Assembly: GCA_032718565.1 (NCBI GenBank)
Contig: JAVGVS010000007.1
Span: 4,721,759 to 4,785,758 of the forward strand
DNA: 64,000 bases
DNA from: Distichodus sexfasciatus
Lineage: Eukaryota > Chordata > Actinopteri > Characiformes > Distichodontidae
Direction: 5' to 3'
Shown: in pieces, positions 47,201 to 56,558 of the stretch
Layout of the letters: each line of letters opens with the position of its first letter
How positions within the stretch are numbered: position 1 is the first letter of the stretch
The notes under the pieces: model-generated
Database searches by the model: none
What the model saw: the letters and a program-made list of their open reading frames with translations, nothing else
Told to the model about the DNA's origin: nothing
Made by a program: the position numbers and the translations under genes

Positions 47201-50200
47201 CAGAACAATTTTTTTAGAGAACATGGCTTTGTTCTCTACTTGTTACAACCTACCCCACCACTGTCATCCATTGCTTAGCTAGCTGTATTAGCATGGTGCT
47301 TTGACATTAGCAAGGGAGAGCTACACCATTCTTTACTAGAGAAACTGTAGTTTGACCTGATATAACGCATACAACGTTATCTACAACGGTAAAAGCACTA
47401 GAAAAAAATGTTTTTGTTTTTTTTTAAAGTTACTTTCTTAGCTCAAACTTTGATTTTTTCTCCTTGCTCCAGGAGAAATTACACCAACGACTTAAAAATG
47501 TCCATGTGTGATCGTAAAGGAAGTTTGAGGAGACTGGAACTGTCACATGACTCGTATCTTATCCCTGAATGCTGGAATTGGTGGTGTTACAACTCCCCCC
47601 GTGTTACGAACATACCCGGTCTCCCCTACTTACAATATAAAATTTGATGATGTAAAGATGTAAAGTAGATATAAAGTAGAGAGCTGGCTCTAATTAACCC
47701 CAGACCCACTAATGTCAGCTGTAATGCATGGGTGTGGGTGTTAGCGCTCTCACATACCTTTGATTAGGTTTCATTGGTGTAGATTAATGACTTTTATAGG
47801 AGTGTTTTTGGGCAAGATATCTGCTCATGTTCTTAGAATTACCCTAATTCAGTCAGTATGTGATCTATAAGTCTAAACTCTGCTAACAGAATCAAAAGCT
47901 GTTTATTTTTCACAGTGTCATATGCTAAAGTATGGCGAGCACAAGAAGAAGATGTTTATTATTAAAGCTAAAAGCCTGTAACTTTGGTACCAACCAGGAG
48001 CCAAAAGGCAGAGCTGGAAATGTGCTGAATACGGATTGGTCAAACAGAAACCTGAATCACACCAACACGGCTAATGTAACTAGACAAATTAGCTCACTTC
48101 TTTTGCAACAACATCAAAGTGTTGTCATCTGTGTTCTGTTAACATATAAGTTGCTTGGTCTTGCCATCAGTCTTTGCTCTGGGTGGTTACAGTATTTTCC
48201 AAAATTTTGCATCATTACTTTGTGCCGTACAACTTCTCCACATATGATGCCATTATCAGGTTGCTACTTTCACAGTTACTTGTCTTTACCAGAACATTTT
48301 CTCATGTTGAACAGTGAAGTGGGTGGTGGTGGTCAGGTGGTTAGGATACTTGCCAGTGGGCTTGAATCCTTCCTCCGGCACTTCTACCATCATTGGATCT
48401 CTGAGCCAGATCCTTAACCGCAAGTTTCTCCAGGGAGACTTTCCCTGTTATTAAGAAATGAAAGTCACTCTGGTTTTGTACCGTATGGTGCAGTTGAATG
48501 CCATATAAAGTCAGCAAAGGACACTAGTTTGTTTGTTTCAGTGTCTTGAACACACTGCAAATATCCACTCACTTCTTTGAAGAAATATTGTTATGACAGA
48601 CAAGCCCTAGTTTCTCGATGTAGCACAGCTTGTTCAAACAGACACTATTTCACTCTTCTGTTGTGTAACTTCTAGTCGTTTGAAATGTGAAAAATGTTTG
48701 TATGCTACTTCAGATGTGTGTGTGCCACCCAGTTGCTCCAACTATCACGAGATGTCTAAGAAATCAAACTGTGGATATTTGCTCGTGAGCCTGTGGTAGG
48801 CCATTGATTAAATCGCAAAAGGAAAGTATAGAGTAAAGGGCAGTACCTCTGACCTCTGCACTTATTCATGAACAACTTGTAGCATATGTCCTTATTAAAG
48901 TAATAATCAAAGCTGTAGTGCCAGAGCTTTGGACAAATAAAGGAGGGCGGCAGAGACACTGAAAGTGTAAGATTTAAAAAAGGAAACAGAAGGTGCAGAC
49001 ATCAGTGCTGTTGTGTCTGGGTTACTTACTGCTTCTGTGCTTTCAAATCGTGGTCTGAACTGTAAGAGGGGCTCATTTATTATTGAGCAGTTTTCATGCC
49101 GTGCCATTTGAGCCCAGGTTATAATGCCCCCACAGACCCCATTTATCTGCTGCTAAACTCATATTCAAAATGCCATCAGTCTGCATCAGTGTGTTACTCT
49201 CTCACCGCTCCTGAAGTAGGGTCAGTGCCGGCTTACCTCCACGACTCACAACAAACCTATTACTTCTTGTAGTGGGAAAAGGAGAAGAGAAATCGCCTGT
49301 CTTTCGAAAAAGAAAAAAACTGAAAGTCACTATGACCCTGAGCATGAAGGAGACAAGCCTTTCTGTTTTCTGTTTGTTCAATAACAGAATGTCTGGAGTA
49401 TTGTGTGTTAATCAGTCTATTCCAAGCTTTCAAGTTACACTGCAGGGAGGTAGAACAAATTGTTTCTTTCACAGCAGATGGTTTTCCCGGCTGGGGTGGC
49501 GAAAAGTGCATTGTGTGACTCAAGCACTACTTTTGTTTTCTTGCAAACAAAAGTGATTACACACTCTGTGTGCGATTTTAACACTAACCTAACCTGACCT
49601 AAGTGAGAACTTAGTGTGCTAAAGCATAGTGTTTACACCACACAACTGTCTAATTTCACTCCCCAAGTTGCAGCAATTTGGTCTGCAGCATTTGGGAGAG
49701 AAAAAGGCTGACACTGACTCTAGTCGTGGAGTTTTGGACAAGTCTTATTGTATTTAAAAATGTTTACAAGTTACAGTACTGGTATCACAACACAGTATCT
49801 TAGTGGAACTTCCTAGTTGTGTAGTTTAGAGTCCCTACATACCAAATCAGAAGCATAATATGCACAGAGCAGTCAGGAATTGTAATTTACTTAATTTATT
49901 TATGACATTTAGCAGACAGTCTTATCCAGAGAGACTTCCATTTACCAAATTCTCTGGGACACTCTCCCTGGAGCAACTTGGAGTTAAGAGTCTTGCTCAG
50001 AGACCCAGTGATGTAAGTGTCCTAACCACTAGACCACCATCACCCTGCATTTCCCAGTCTGTTCAGACTCAACTGTGTTAAGTTTTTCCTTAATTTTTTT
50101 CTTAAGAAATTTCCTAAGAAACGATACCACAGATTAATGAGACTGCAGAGCCTTGTGCACACATACAAGCTTTAACGCGTATGAGAACGTTGACAGAAAA

Positions 50201-50514
50201 TTTCAAAAGAAAAAAATATTCAGCAGTTCTGAAATAAACATGAGCAACATTGGTGAACAATGTTTGTGAAATGTGAACAGAATCATTGTGAAAACTGTGT
50301 GAGTGGATTTTAAAAATGCATTATTTCTTAAGAATTGTTGTTAAATGATGCACAGTGAATTGTAAAAGTCATGTAACATAAACCTATCCTTAGAGGACTT
50401 TTTTCTGCACTGATTCCGAATTCTGATTGGTCTTTTTCGCTGCAGTACCAATGCTCTGGTGGAGGAAGCCAGACAGGGTCTTGCAACTCCCTCAAGACTC
50501 CACCTTCCCCATAG
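33852..50514 (+). CDS. syt9: Synaptotagmin-9, complete coding region, seven exons
   Basis: Vesicle-membrane Ca2+ sensor for regulated exocytosis. Join 33852-33999, 38668-39133, 39877-40429, 45744-45864, 46219-46390, 46526-46655, 50446-50514: 1659 nt, 552 residues, all GT-AG and in phase. Layout: N-terminus with Cys10, Cys21 and Cys31 (spaced as in human SYT9 and the disulfide-dimer class), membrane segment about 52-76, proline-rich linker, KISHTSPD and RVQRQ motifs, C2A about 262-389 with Asp292/298/350/352/358 as Ca2+ ligands, C2B about 395-529 with Asp424/430/484/486 and Glu492, polybasic KKRK 445-448 and WHPL 525-528. The membrane segment matches human SYT9 nearly word for word. It is about 60 residues longer than human SYT9 (491), mostly in the linker and C-terminus. 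The last exon is less certain than the rest. Confidence 0.95.
34000..38667 (+). other. syt9 intron 1
   Basis: 4.67 kb. It holds a run of 14 C (34637-34650), a GA microsatellite (about 35246-35285) and a GA-rich tract to about 35880. No gene or other repeat was recognised. Confidence 0.55.
35246..35285 (+). repeat. GA microsatellite
   Basis: GGAGGGAGGGA followed by about 15 GA units. Confidence 0.92.
38668..39133 (+). CDS. syt9: syt9 exon 2: transmembrane segment and proline-rich linker
   Basis: Acceptor CTCTGCAG ends at 38667; donor GTCAGT begins at 39134 (phase 2). It encodes the membrane segment SVSLLSLVVTACGLALFGVS and KLCWIPWRERGL, then a linker with ten consecutive Pro and further PxxP motifs, then KISHTSPDISLE and RVQRQTTDPSS. 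The proline run is coded by a CCT microsatellite. Confidence 0.93.
38822..38852 (+). repeat. Coding CCT microsatellite in syt9 exon 2
   Basis: About nine CCT/CTC units inside the reading frame, giving a poly-proline run. Length changes by whole units would stay in frame. Confidence 0.9.
39134..39876 (+). other. syt9 intron 2
   Basis: 743 bp, no gene or repeat recognised. The frame of exon 2 stays open to 39338, so retention would add a short unrelated tail. Confidence 0.6.
39877..40429 (+). CDS. syt9: syt9 exon 3: C2A domain
   Basis: Acceptor TTTTCCAG ends at 39876; donor GTGAGT begins at 40430, phase 0. It encodes SIRRQMNQSNPDF, GRLKPELYKQRSLD, then C2A from CGRLHFILKYDCDLEQLIVK to RDIQYVSS. 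Ca2+ ligands are in LPAKDFSGTSDPYVK and YDFDRFSRHD. Confidence 0.97.
40448..40612 (-). repeat. tRNA-derived SINE (degraded)
   Basis: It begins 19 bp after the exon 3 donor. CATTTATCTTATTCAGAGCG is the complement of the common CGCTTTGGATAAAAG tail, and AGGATTCGAACATACGACCT contains the complement of a tRNA B box. Confidence 0.6.
44075..44170 (-). repeat. SINE 3'-tail fragment
   Basis: TTTACATTTACATTTTCAGC, CCAGGGCGACTTCAG and AAGGTTAAGGGCCCAGCACA match the reversed 3' part of the same SINE group. Confidence 0.5.
45744..45864 (+). CDS. syt9: syt9 exon 4: start of C2B
   Basis: Acceptor CTTAACAG ends at 45743; donor GTACAA begins at 45865. It encodes DNVDLGDLMFSLCYLPTAGR, then LTITVIKARNLKAMDITGAS and a split Asp codon. 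It is nearly identical to human SYT9. Confidence 0.96.
46219..46390 (+). CDS. syt9: syt9 exon 5: C2B core
   Basis: Acceptor TTTTTCAG ends at 46218; donor GTGAGT begins at 46391. It encodes DPYVKVSLMCEGRRLKKRKT, NTLNPVYNEAIVFDVPPENI and AVMDYDR, with the polybasic patch and two Ca2+-binding Asp residues. Confidence 0.97.
46526..46655 (+). CDS. syt9: syt9 exon 6: end of C2B
   Basis: Acceptor CTTCACAG ends at 46525; donor GTAGGAGT begins at 46656. It encodes VGHNEIIGVCRVGNDAESLG, RDHWNEMLTYPRKPIARWHP and LME. Reading past the donor stays open to 46739, but most of that extension lies in a transposon (from 46695), which supports use of the donor. Confidence 0.93.
46695..47627. mobile_element. 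TA-flanked MITE (933 bp) in syt9 intron 6
   Basis: 26-nt terminal inverted repeats with two mismatches (46695-46720 starting GGGGACACCGGGTATG; 47602-47627 its complement) and TA on both sides (46693-46694, 47628-47629). Inside is a second inverted pair of 24 nt with one mismatch (46896-46919 and 47233-47256, GGGGTAGGTTGTAAC core). The motif GTTGTAACA/TGTTACAAC recurs. No transposase frame. Superfamily not certain; TA duplication suggests Tc1/mariner. Confidence 0.8.
48318..48510 (+). repeat. tRNA-derived SINE (degraded)
   Basis: GTGGTCAGGTGGTTAGGATA is an A-box-like head. GAGCCAGATCCTTAACCGCA, CTCCAGGGAGACTTTCCCTG and AAAGTCACTCTGG follow in the usual order. Confidence 0.6.
49885..50045 (-). 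repeat. tRNA-derived SINE (degraded)
   Basis: TGACATTTAGCAGACAGTCT, CTTATCCAGAGAGACTTCC, TTGCTCAGAGACCCAGTGAT and CCTAACCACTAGACCACCAT are the complement of the same SINE group. Confidence 0.7.
50446..50514 (+). CDS. syt9: syt9 exon 7: C-terminal tail (inferred)
   Basis: Acceptor GGTCTTTTTCGCTGCAG ends at 50445; the frame continues in phase 0 from exon 6 to stop TAG at 50512-50514. It encodes YQCSGGGSQTGSCNSLKTPP then SP. The ending GSC-S-K-PP resembles the remembered C-terminus of the related synaptotagmin-10 (GSCPSPKPPSTP), which is the main reason to choose this exon. Human SYT9 ends in a shorter, different tail, so an alternative last exon is possible. Confidence 0.6.
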   Translation, partial: YQCSGGGSQTGSCNSLKTPPSP

Positions 50515-52344
50515 AGTGATGCCCATGTCTGTCTCAGCACCCGGGTAGGAGAGCAGCTCCACCCTGAGACCCGCGAGGCCAGGCACAGAGTTACAGAGCT
50601 GCGGAGGCGCGTTTCTTAATGAAAAAAAAAAGAGCCTGAAACACCACTGTTTTCAACCTGTGCTCCTGGAAGCCCTTACTTGCATGGGAACACTGATTGT
50701 TTCAGCTGCATGTTGAGTGGTCACATACTGTATGGTTAATTTCTATGAAAAAAAGACGATATGAAAAAAAGAGTTCAAAGGTAATTTTAATGTGTTTTCT
50801 TCCCCTGCCCCATGTTCTAGTAGCCAGATCTAAATGTAACAGCCATTTCCTGTCACAAGACCAGTAAAAAGGGAGGCTAATGGCTTATACACCTTTCATT
50901 CGATGCAAATCTAGAAGTATGGTTACACCACCTCATCCGACCGGTTGGTGCGTCATCTTAGTGTCAAGGGAGAGTAAATCCAACATTCTCTCCCTTCTAG
51001 AGAGAACCACGGACTCCCTTTTGCACTCAAAGCAGTGCTGCTAGAGAATGAGTCTGTTCAAAACAAGGCAAGTCACCAAGAGCAGTTGAATGGATGTCTA
51101 TGAGCTTTACTTGATTAAATGTTTCTTTTTTTAATGCATAGTCTTGGTTCCCGTTTTTAACTGGGTGTTGTAATGTATGTTATTGTGTCATCTGTAGTTC
51201 CTGAGGCCATACTATTCCACTCTACTGATCCTTTTATTTTTTACTAAAAGTGCATGGATGTGTTTTGGTGAGGTACAGTCTGAAGACATTTTGTCATGAA
51301 ATACTGTGTGAAATCTGTCATAAACTGTTGCTGCGATCTACTGATGAGTCATTTATGGACTTTGCAAGTTAAAAAAATGTAGTTTCATGTTATTAAACAT
51401 TTGTTTCTTAAGAAATGTTTTATGGAAATCATTTTTAAATGAAGTGACTAGGATTATCGTTTTCAAAATTAGTGTAGCAAGAATTAAAGAGCATCTTGTA
51501 AAAGCTCCTTAATCCTGATGGTACAATGCATTAAAAATAATGGAAATTTTGAAATTCTGGACACTATGAAAGAGAACGATTACCCAGGTTTCACAGTTGT
51601 TCGTTGTGCTGTTTTCCTTTGTCTTTATCAGATGTGCTAGCTGCCTGGAAGTCAGTGTCAAATTCACCAAATGTGAAGGTGTTTTGTCAGTTTTGCAAAA
51701 GCCAAACTTACAAAAGACGACCTTGAAAGCTCGAGAAGTGGCTACGAGCTCAGCCTGTGCAGGCAAGGTAACAACAAAAAAGATCTGAAGTAACAACTTG
51801 AAAATTGGTGGTATGTTTTATTTAATCAAACTGTGAAAAAAGGATTGATTGATGCTACAGTAATAACTGGCCTATGTCATATGTTGTAGCAGTGCCTGTT
51901 TTCTGTTCTTTCCTTTTTCTTAAAGCATGGCTTCACTCTTGAGAAATCACAGTGAATAATCCAGGATAAGCAGCATATTGACAGTATTCCAACAGAGCCT
52001 AAGACAAATGAGAGAACACAGAGAACAGAGAGCATGAGCATATGTGTGTGCTTTAATTCCTCTTTTCCTGTCATAAAAACTAGAGACAACAATTTTAGAC
52101 AAAACTAGAGATCTAGATTCAGGACCATTAAGTAGTCACATGCTTAAATCATCTTGAAATTAGATAAAATGATTTGTAGCTTGGTTGTTAAATCCTTGTG
52201 TCTGTTTTCTGTCATTAAAGAACTAAAAATAATAATATATTACTTCATACACACATTTTTATGTTGTCTTTGACCTTACATTTGCCTTAGATCTCTTTTG
52301 AAAATCTAATGCCAATTTGTCTGTGTAACTACACTAGGCGAGGC
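50515..52344 (+). other. syt9 3' UTR and downstream sequence
   Basis: No gene recognised. ATTAAA near 51391 and AT-rich sequence are consistent with a 3' UTR of uncertain length. Small frames are not recognisable. Confidence 0.4.
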
Positions 52345-52715
52345 AGCAAGGTGGCGCAGTCGTCAGTGCTGCCACCTCAAAGCAAAAATGTCTTGGGTTC
52401 GAGCCCCAGGTCGGCCATAGGGCCTTTCTGTGTGGAGTTTGAACGCTCTCCCGATGCTCGTGTGGGTTTCCTCCTGGTGCTCCGGTTTCCTCCGACAGTC
52501 CAAAGGCATGTAATATAGGTTAATTGGCGACTCTAAATTGGCCCTGTAAGTTGTGAATGCGTGTGTGATTGTGTGAGTGTGTGTGCCCTTTGGTGTGTTG
52601 CTGCTTGCCCAGAGTTGTTCCCTGCCTTGTGCCTGTAAGTCCCTGGGATAGGCTCTGGTCCCCCCACGAACCTAGTTGGGATTAAGCAGTTCAGATAAAG
52701 AATGAAAGAATGAAC
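52345..52715 (+). repeat. DANA/Mermaid-like tRNA-derived SINE, near full length
   Basis: Clear pol III boxes: A-box-like TGGCGCAGTCGTC (52352-52364) and B box GGTTCGAGCCC (52396-52406). The body has CTGTGTGGAGTTTGAACGCT, TGGGTTTCCTCCTGGTGCTC and ATAGGTTAATTGGCGACTCT. It ends in GGGATTAAGCAGTTCAGATA and AATGAAAGAATGAAC. Confidence 0.85.
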
Positions 52716-54136
52716 TATGCTAGGCTTTGATAAAATTATACATATTTAAATAAATAATTTAATAAATAGAAATGCTCTGTGTTTGGTTAGTGATCACTCC
52801 TGACCTGCAGATGAGAGCTATATGACAAGGTTGAATTTGTTCTCTCTGTCTAGAGAGCTCTGGTTCATTTTCGTCTTCATTCCACACCAGCAGATACAAA
52901 AGACAGCCATTATCCGTCTCCCGTTCATAAGGCGTGACCTGCTTTTCTAATGTCACTGAGCACTGTGTGAGAGCTTGAGTTAGACTCCCATGCAGACAGA
53001 CAGCTCTGTTTGCAAGGAGATGGACACTGGAGAAATCCCACTGCCTCCATATCATATCTCTGCCCATTTGAGCCAGGCGAATTTTGCTGGGCATTGATTA
53101 GAAGAGATGATAAAGTGGAGTCAGGGGAAATCAGAGAAGCTATAGTAGTCTGGGATGATGTAGGATAATAAAGAGAGCAGGAATATTTTCCCTGTGTGGT
53201 TCTGTATGCCGAGTGAGCAACACTGCAATATCGCTGCTTATGATGGAGTATTGACTTACACAAAACAATTCCAATTGAAATGTTCATGCAGAACAGGATA
53301 TTATTAAAATAGCATGGATGTGCAGGAAATCTCTCTCTGTGCCTGCTAGAACATTGTTAGGAGGTTTGTTAGGAGTCATGCTTGGCCATTCCGTGGTGAC
53401 ATTTTGGCACATCACTTGGGAGACTCATGCGACCTACGTCTCCTGTTCTAGAGCTACACAGTTTCTGTCACTTTACAGCTTCAAGAGGCCGGGGGCAGGA
53501 ACATAAGGGACTCGTTAAGACCTCGTTAGGGACTCATTAGAGCAGAGTGAGGAGTGATAAGTAGGAGCAGAGAATGAAGAGCTTCAATGCAAGCCAATGC
53601 TAGCCAGAGTGTTTACGACTTTAAGGTGAGACAAAATTAATGCAGTGACAAGCAACTCTCATCACTGGCTAAAGCGCTCCAGCTGTGGTGAGTCAGACAG
53701 TGTGCTGGTTTATTTCATTTTACTTCATAGTTGCCAGGGTTTACCTAGAAAAATGTTTCATGTCACGGTTTTGAAGAACACAACCAACCGCATGAGTAGA
53801 ATAAACAGCTCATAATTAAACCTGGGCAAATCAATATCGACCATTTGTAATCCTTCAATATGTGACGGCTTATCTGAGGGAAGGCAGCTGCCCTGTGTGT
53901 TTGCTCTTTCGATACGTGAGATATTAAAGAAGAAATCCACTTAAGATGGCTTTATGGTTAGTGGGGGAAAGGCAAAAATAATCTATAATAATAATAATAA
54001 TATAATTTTTGAATGAATCTACCAACAACATAAACAAAGTGTAGACACACACAGAGATGGTTGTATAGATATAGAGGTTCTGTTCTGTAGATGCCACATT
54101 TTATACACAAGAAACCTACATCATTATCTCTGTGAC
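52716..54136. other. Intergenic, no gene recognised
   Basis: No repeat or gene recognised apart from an ATA run (about 53983-54001). Minus frames of 111-120 codons at 52759-53287 overlap each other, have no recognisable motif and are probably chance. Confidence 0.4.
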
Positions 54137-54520
54137 TAACGCAGTCGCCTCACAGCGAGAAGGTCCTGGGTTCAATCCGCGGGTCGGCGATGGGGTCTTT
54201 CCATGTGGAGTTTGTGTGCTCTCACCATGGTTTTCCGCCCACAGTCCAAAAGCATGCACTCTAGGTCGATTGGCGAATCTAAATTGGTCCCGTAAAGTAT
54301 GAATGTGAGTGTGTTTGTGGGAAAGTGTGTGCCCTGCGGTGTGTTGGCGCCTGCCTCGCGTCCATATTCCCGGGACAGACTCCAGTCCCTGTGACCCTGA
54401 TCGGGATAAAGCGTTTCAGATCACTGAGTCCCTGAGCAAACCAAGCTGATCCAGAGAGACCACCCCTGTAATTAGGAAATCACTGCGGATAAAAGCAGTA
54501 AATGTAGTTGTACAGTTGTA
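54137..54520 (+). repeat. DANA/Mermaid-like SINE plus SINE tail
   Basis: It starts ACGCAGTCGCCTCACAGCGA and carries GGGTTCAATCC as B box, TCCATGTGGAGTTTGTGTGC, and GATCGGGATAAAGCGTTTCA near its end. 54430-54520 adds a fragment of the other SINE tail (GCGGATAAAAGCAGTAAATG). Confidence 0.75.
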
Positions 54521-55115
54521 CAGTTAAAGATGCAGTGTAGAGTTGAAGACTAGGAACTTTATGTTAGTGGCAAAACATAAAATAAACCAGCCATGTGTAC
54601 TTCCAATGGATAATTATTATAGAAAGTTAACAGACAAACAAATGGCAGGAGCAGGGTTCCACCAAGGCTGCATAAGGATGGTTTAGAAGAGACTCTAGAC
54701 TCTAGATTCTAGAATTAAAACTTTCAAAAAAAATATTAACGAGCTGAGATGATTCATGCAAGATGATTGTACCTTAATGGCTGAGACTGTGGGTAATTTG
54801 AAAAGGTTTTTAATAAAGGTAAAAGCAGAAAGGGTAAGACTGGATTGCTCCTCAGCCATCAAGAGAACCAAAATTATGTCCACAAACCCTATTGAGTCCT
54901 GATGATAATTGGTGAGGAAGCAGTGGAAGTGGTGACTGTCTCCAAATTACTGCCCATCACCAAACATTATGACATAATGTGTTCAGTATCTCGCTACACA
55001 CAATCATAATATTTTTCAAAGCAACATTTACTTTTTTTCCTTTCCTTTTTCCCCCGTATGTGTAACTAGCAAAGTGGACAAGTGTTGTGCATCTGTCAGT
55101 GTTGATGTATACTTC
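54521..55115. other. Intergenic, nothing recognised
   Basis: AT-rich; no gene or repeat recognised. Confidence 0.5.
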
Positions 55116-55185
55116 TATGAGGGGCCGTTAGGGACTTTATTCAGAATTACTGTGCATACACATATGTGAAACCACGCACACACAT

Positions 55186-55412
55186 GTGACCCGAGCTGCC
55201 GTAATGAGTCGGAAGTCGCCGTTTCATTTATTTAGATACAGGCCGATTATGTTGAAAAACATCAAAAATATCGATTTCTCTTTTTTGGTCTCATATGAAA
55301 GAAAAGGTCTTCAAGATTAATCTGGTCTCCAAAGAAGAGAAATCAACATAATCAGCCCGTATCTAAATAAATAGAACGCCGACTTCCGACTCATTACGTC
55401 AGATCGGGTCAC
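55186..55412. mobile_element. Nested hairpin element, 70-bp arms
   Basis: 55186-55255 (GTGACCCGAGCTGCCGTAAT...) and 55343-55412 are reverse complements at about 63 of 70 positions, and complementarity continues weakly into the 87-bp loop. A similar stretch, ATATGTGAAACCA, lies just left (about 55163-55175) and right (55413-55425) of the element, suggesting insertion into the outer element's terminal region. Confidence 0.8.
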
Positions 55413-55499
55413 ATATGTGAAACCAAAATCATTCACATACTATACAGAAAACTGCACACACTTACAAATGAAAGCATTTACATAAACTGCTGAAACATT

Positions 55500-56050
55500 C
55501 TCACATAAACAACTGAAAATGTATACCTTCACAACTGAAAAGCTCTCACACACACAAGTGAAAACCTCCCACACACACTACTGAAAAGCTCTCTCACACA
55601 CACAAGTGAAAACCTCCCACACACACTACTGAAAAGCTCTCTCACACACACAAGTGAAAAGCATTCACATATGCTACTGAAATGCTCTCTCTCACACACA
55701 ATTGAAGGCTTTTACACACACTACTGAATTTTTGATTGTGTATGTAAGCACATTTTACTAGCGTGTGTGAATGCTTTTCGTAGTGTGAGAGGTTTTCACT
55801 TGTGTGTGAGAGAGCTTTTTAGTAGCGTGAGAGGTTTTCATGTGTGTGTGTGTGAATGCTTTTCAGTAGTGTGTGAGAGGTTTCCACTTGTATGTGTGAG
55901 AGGTTTTCACTTGTGTGTGTGAGAGGTTTTCAGTAGCGTGTGAGAGGTTTTTGAGTAGTGTGTGTGAGAGGTTATCAGTAGTGTGTGTCAGAGGTTTCAT
56001 TTGTGTGTCTGAGAGGTTTTCAGTAGTGTGTGTGAGAGAGGTTTTCACTT
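55500..56050. repeat. CA-rich minisatellite in inverted halves
   Basis: The left half repeats a unit of about 47 bp (ACAAGTGAAAACCTCCCACA / CTACTGAAAAGCTCTC). The right half repeats its complement (GAGAGGTTTTCACTTGTGTG / GTTTTCAGTAGTGTGTG). Together they form a large imperfect palindrome with its centre near 55735. The small minus frame rich in Thr/His/Leu here is an artefact. Confidence 0.85.
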
Positions 56051-56558
56051 GAAACGGAAGTTGTTGTTGTTTTAAGAGCGCGTCTAGTCACTACACCGAT
56101 AGCTGAGGTAGCTGGTTTATTGTTAGACATTTGTTTGATATTCGTGATAGTCACCTTTTTACGGATTCAAACATATTGACAGAAAAATGAGCAGCGCAAG
56201 AAAGACAACCAACATTTTTAGCAAATCTCGCAGTTATACTCTTTAATTTCTTAAAGTTCTCCCTCGCGATCTTAGGGTGTTTTCACACTTTGTCCGTTTC
56301 AACCCTTAAAGCGAACTGAGATCAATTAGTCAGCATTTTTTACGTATATGTGAACATGCCCAACGAACTCAGAGCCCTCTGAAACGAAACGAACTGAGAC
56401 CACATCGGGAATTTTCAGTTGTTTATGTGAGAGTGTTTCAGTAGTGTATGTAAAGTCTTTCACTTGTGTGTGCAGTTTTCAGTATAGTATGTGAATGATT
56501 TTGGTTTCACATATGTGTATGCACGGTGATTCTGAATAAAGTCCCTAACGGCCCCTCA

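Larger units (their letters stand above)
46656..50445 (+). other. syt9 intron 6
   Basis: 3.8 kb. It contains the TA-flanked MITE (46695-47627), a plus SINE (about 48318-48510) and a minus SINE (about 49885-50045). No independent gene was recognised. Confidence 0.55.
55118..56558. mobile_element. TA-flanked palindromic element, 1441 bp
   Basis: 56-nt terminal inverted repeats with two mismatches (55118-55173 starting TGAGGGGCCGTTAGGGAC; 56503-56558 its complement), with TA on both sides. Inside: a second hairpin element (55186-55412), a CA-rich minisatellite in two opposed halves (about 55500-55735 and 55740-56050) and a GTGTTTTCACACTTTGTCCG segment (about 56278-56405) resembling another common fish repeat. 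No transposase. The Tc1/mariner affinity is inferred from the TA target. Confidence 0.85.

Noticed and set aside
47408..47647. 79-codon frame in syt9 intron 6
   Set aside because: Lies almost wholly inside the TA-flanked MITE, including its terminal repeat.
52352..52406. tRNA gene at the A/B boxes
   Set aside because: The promoter boxes belong to a SINE; no tRNA cloverleaf or anticodon arm could be placed.
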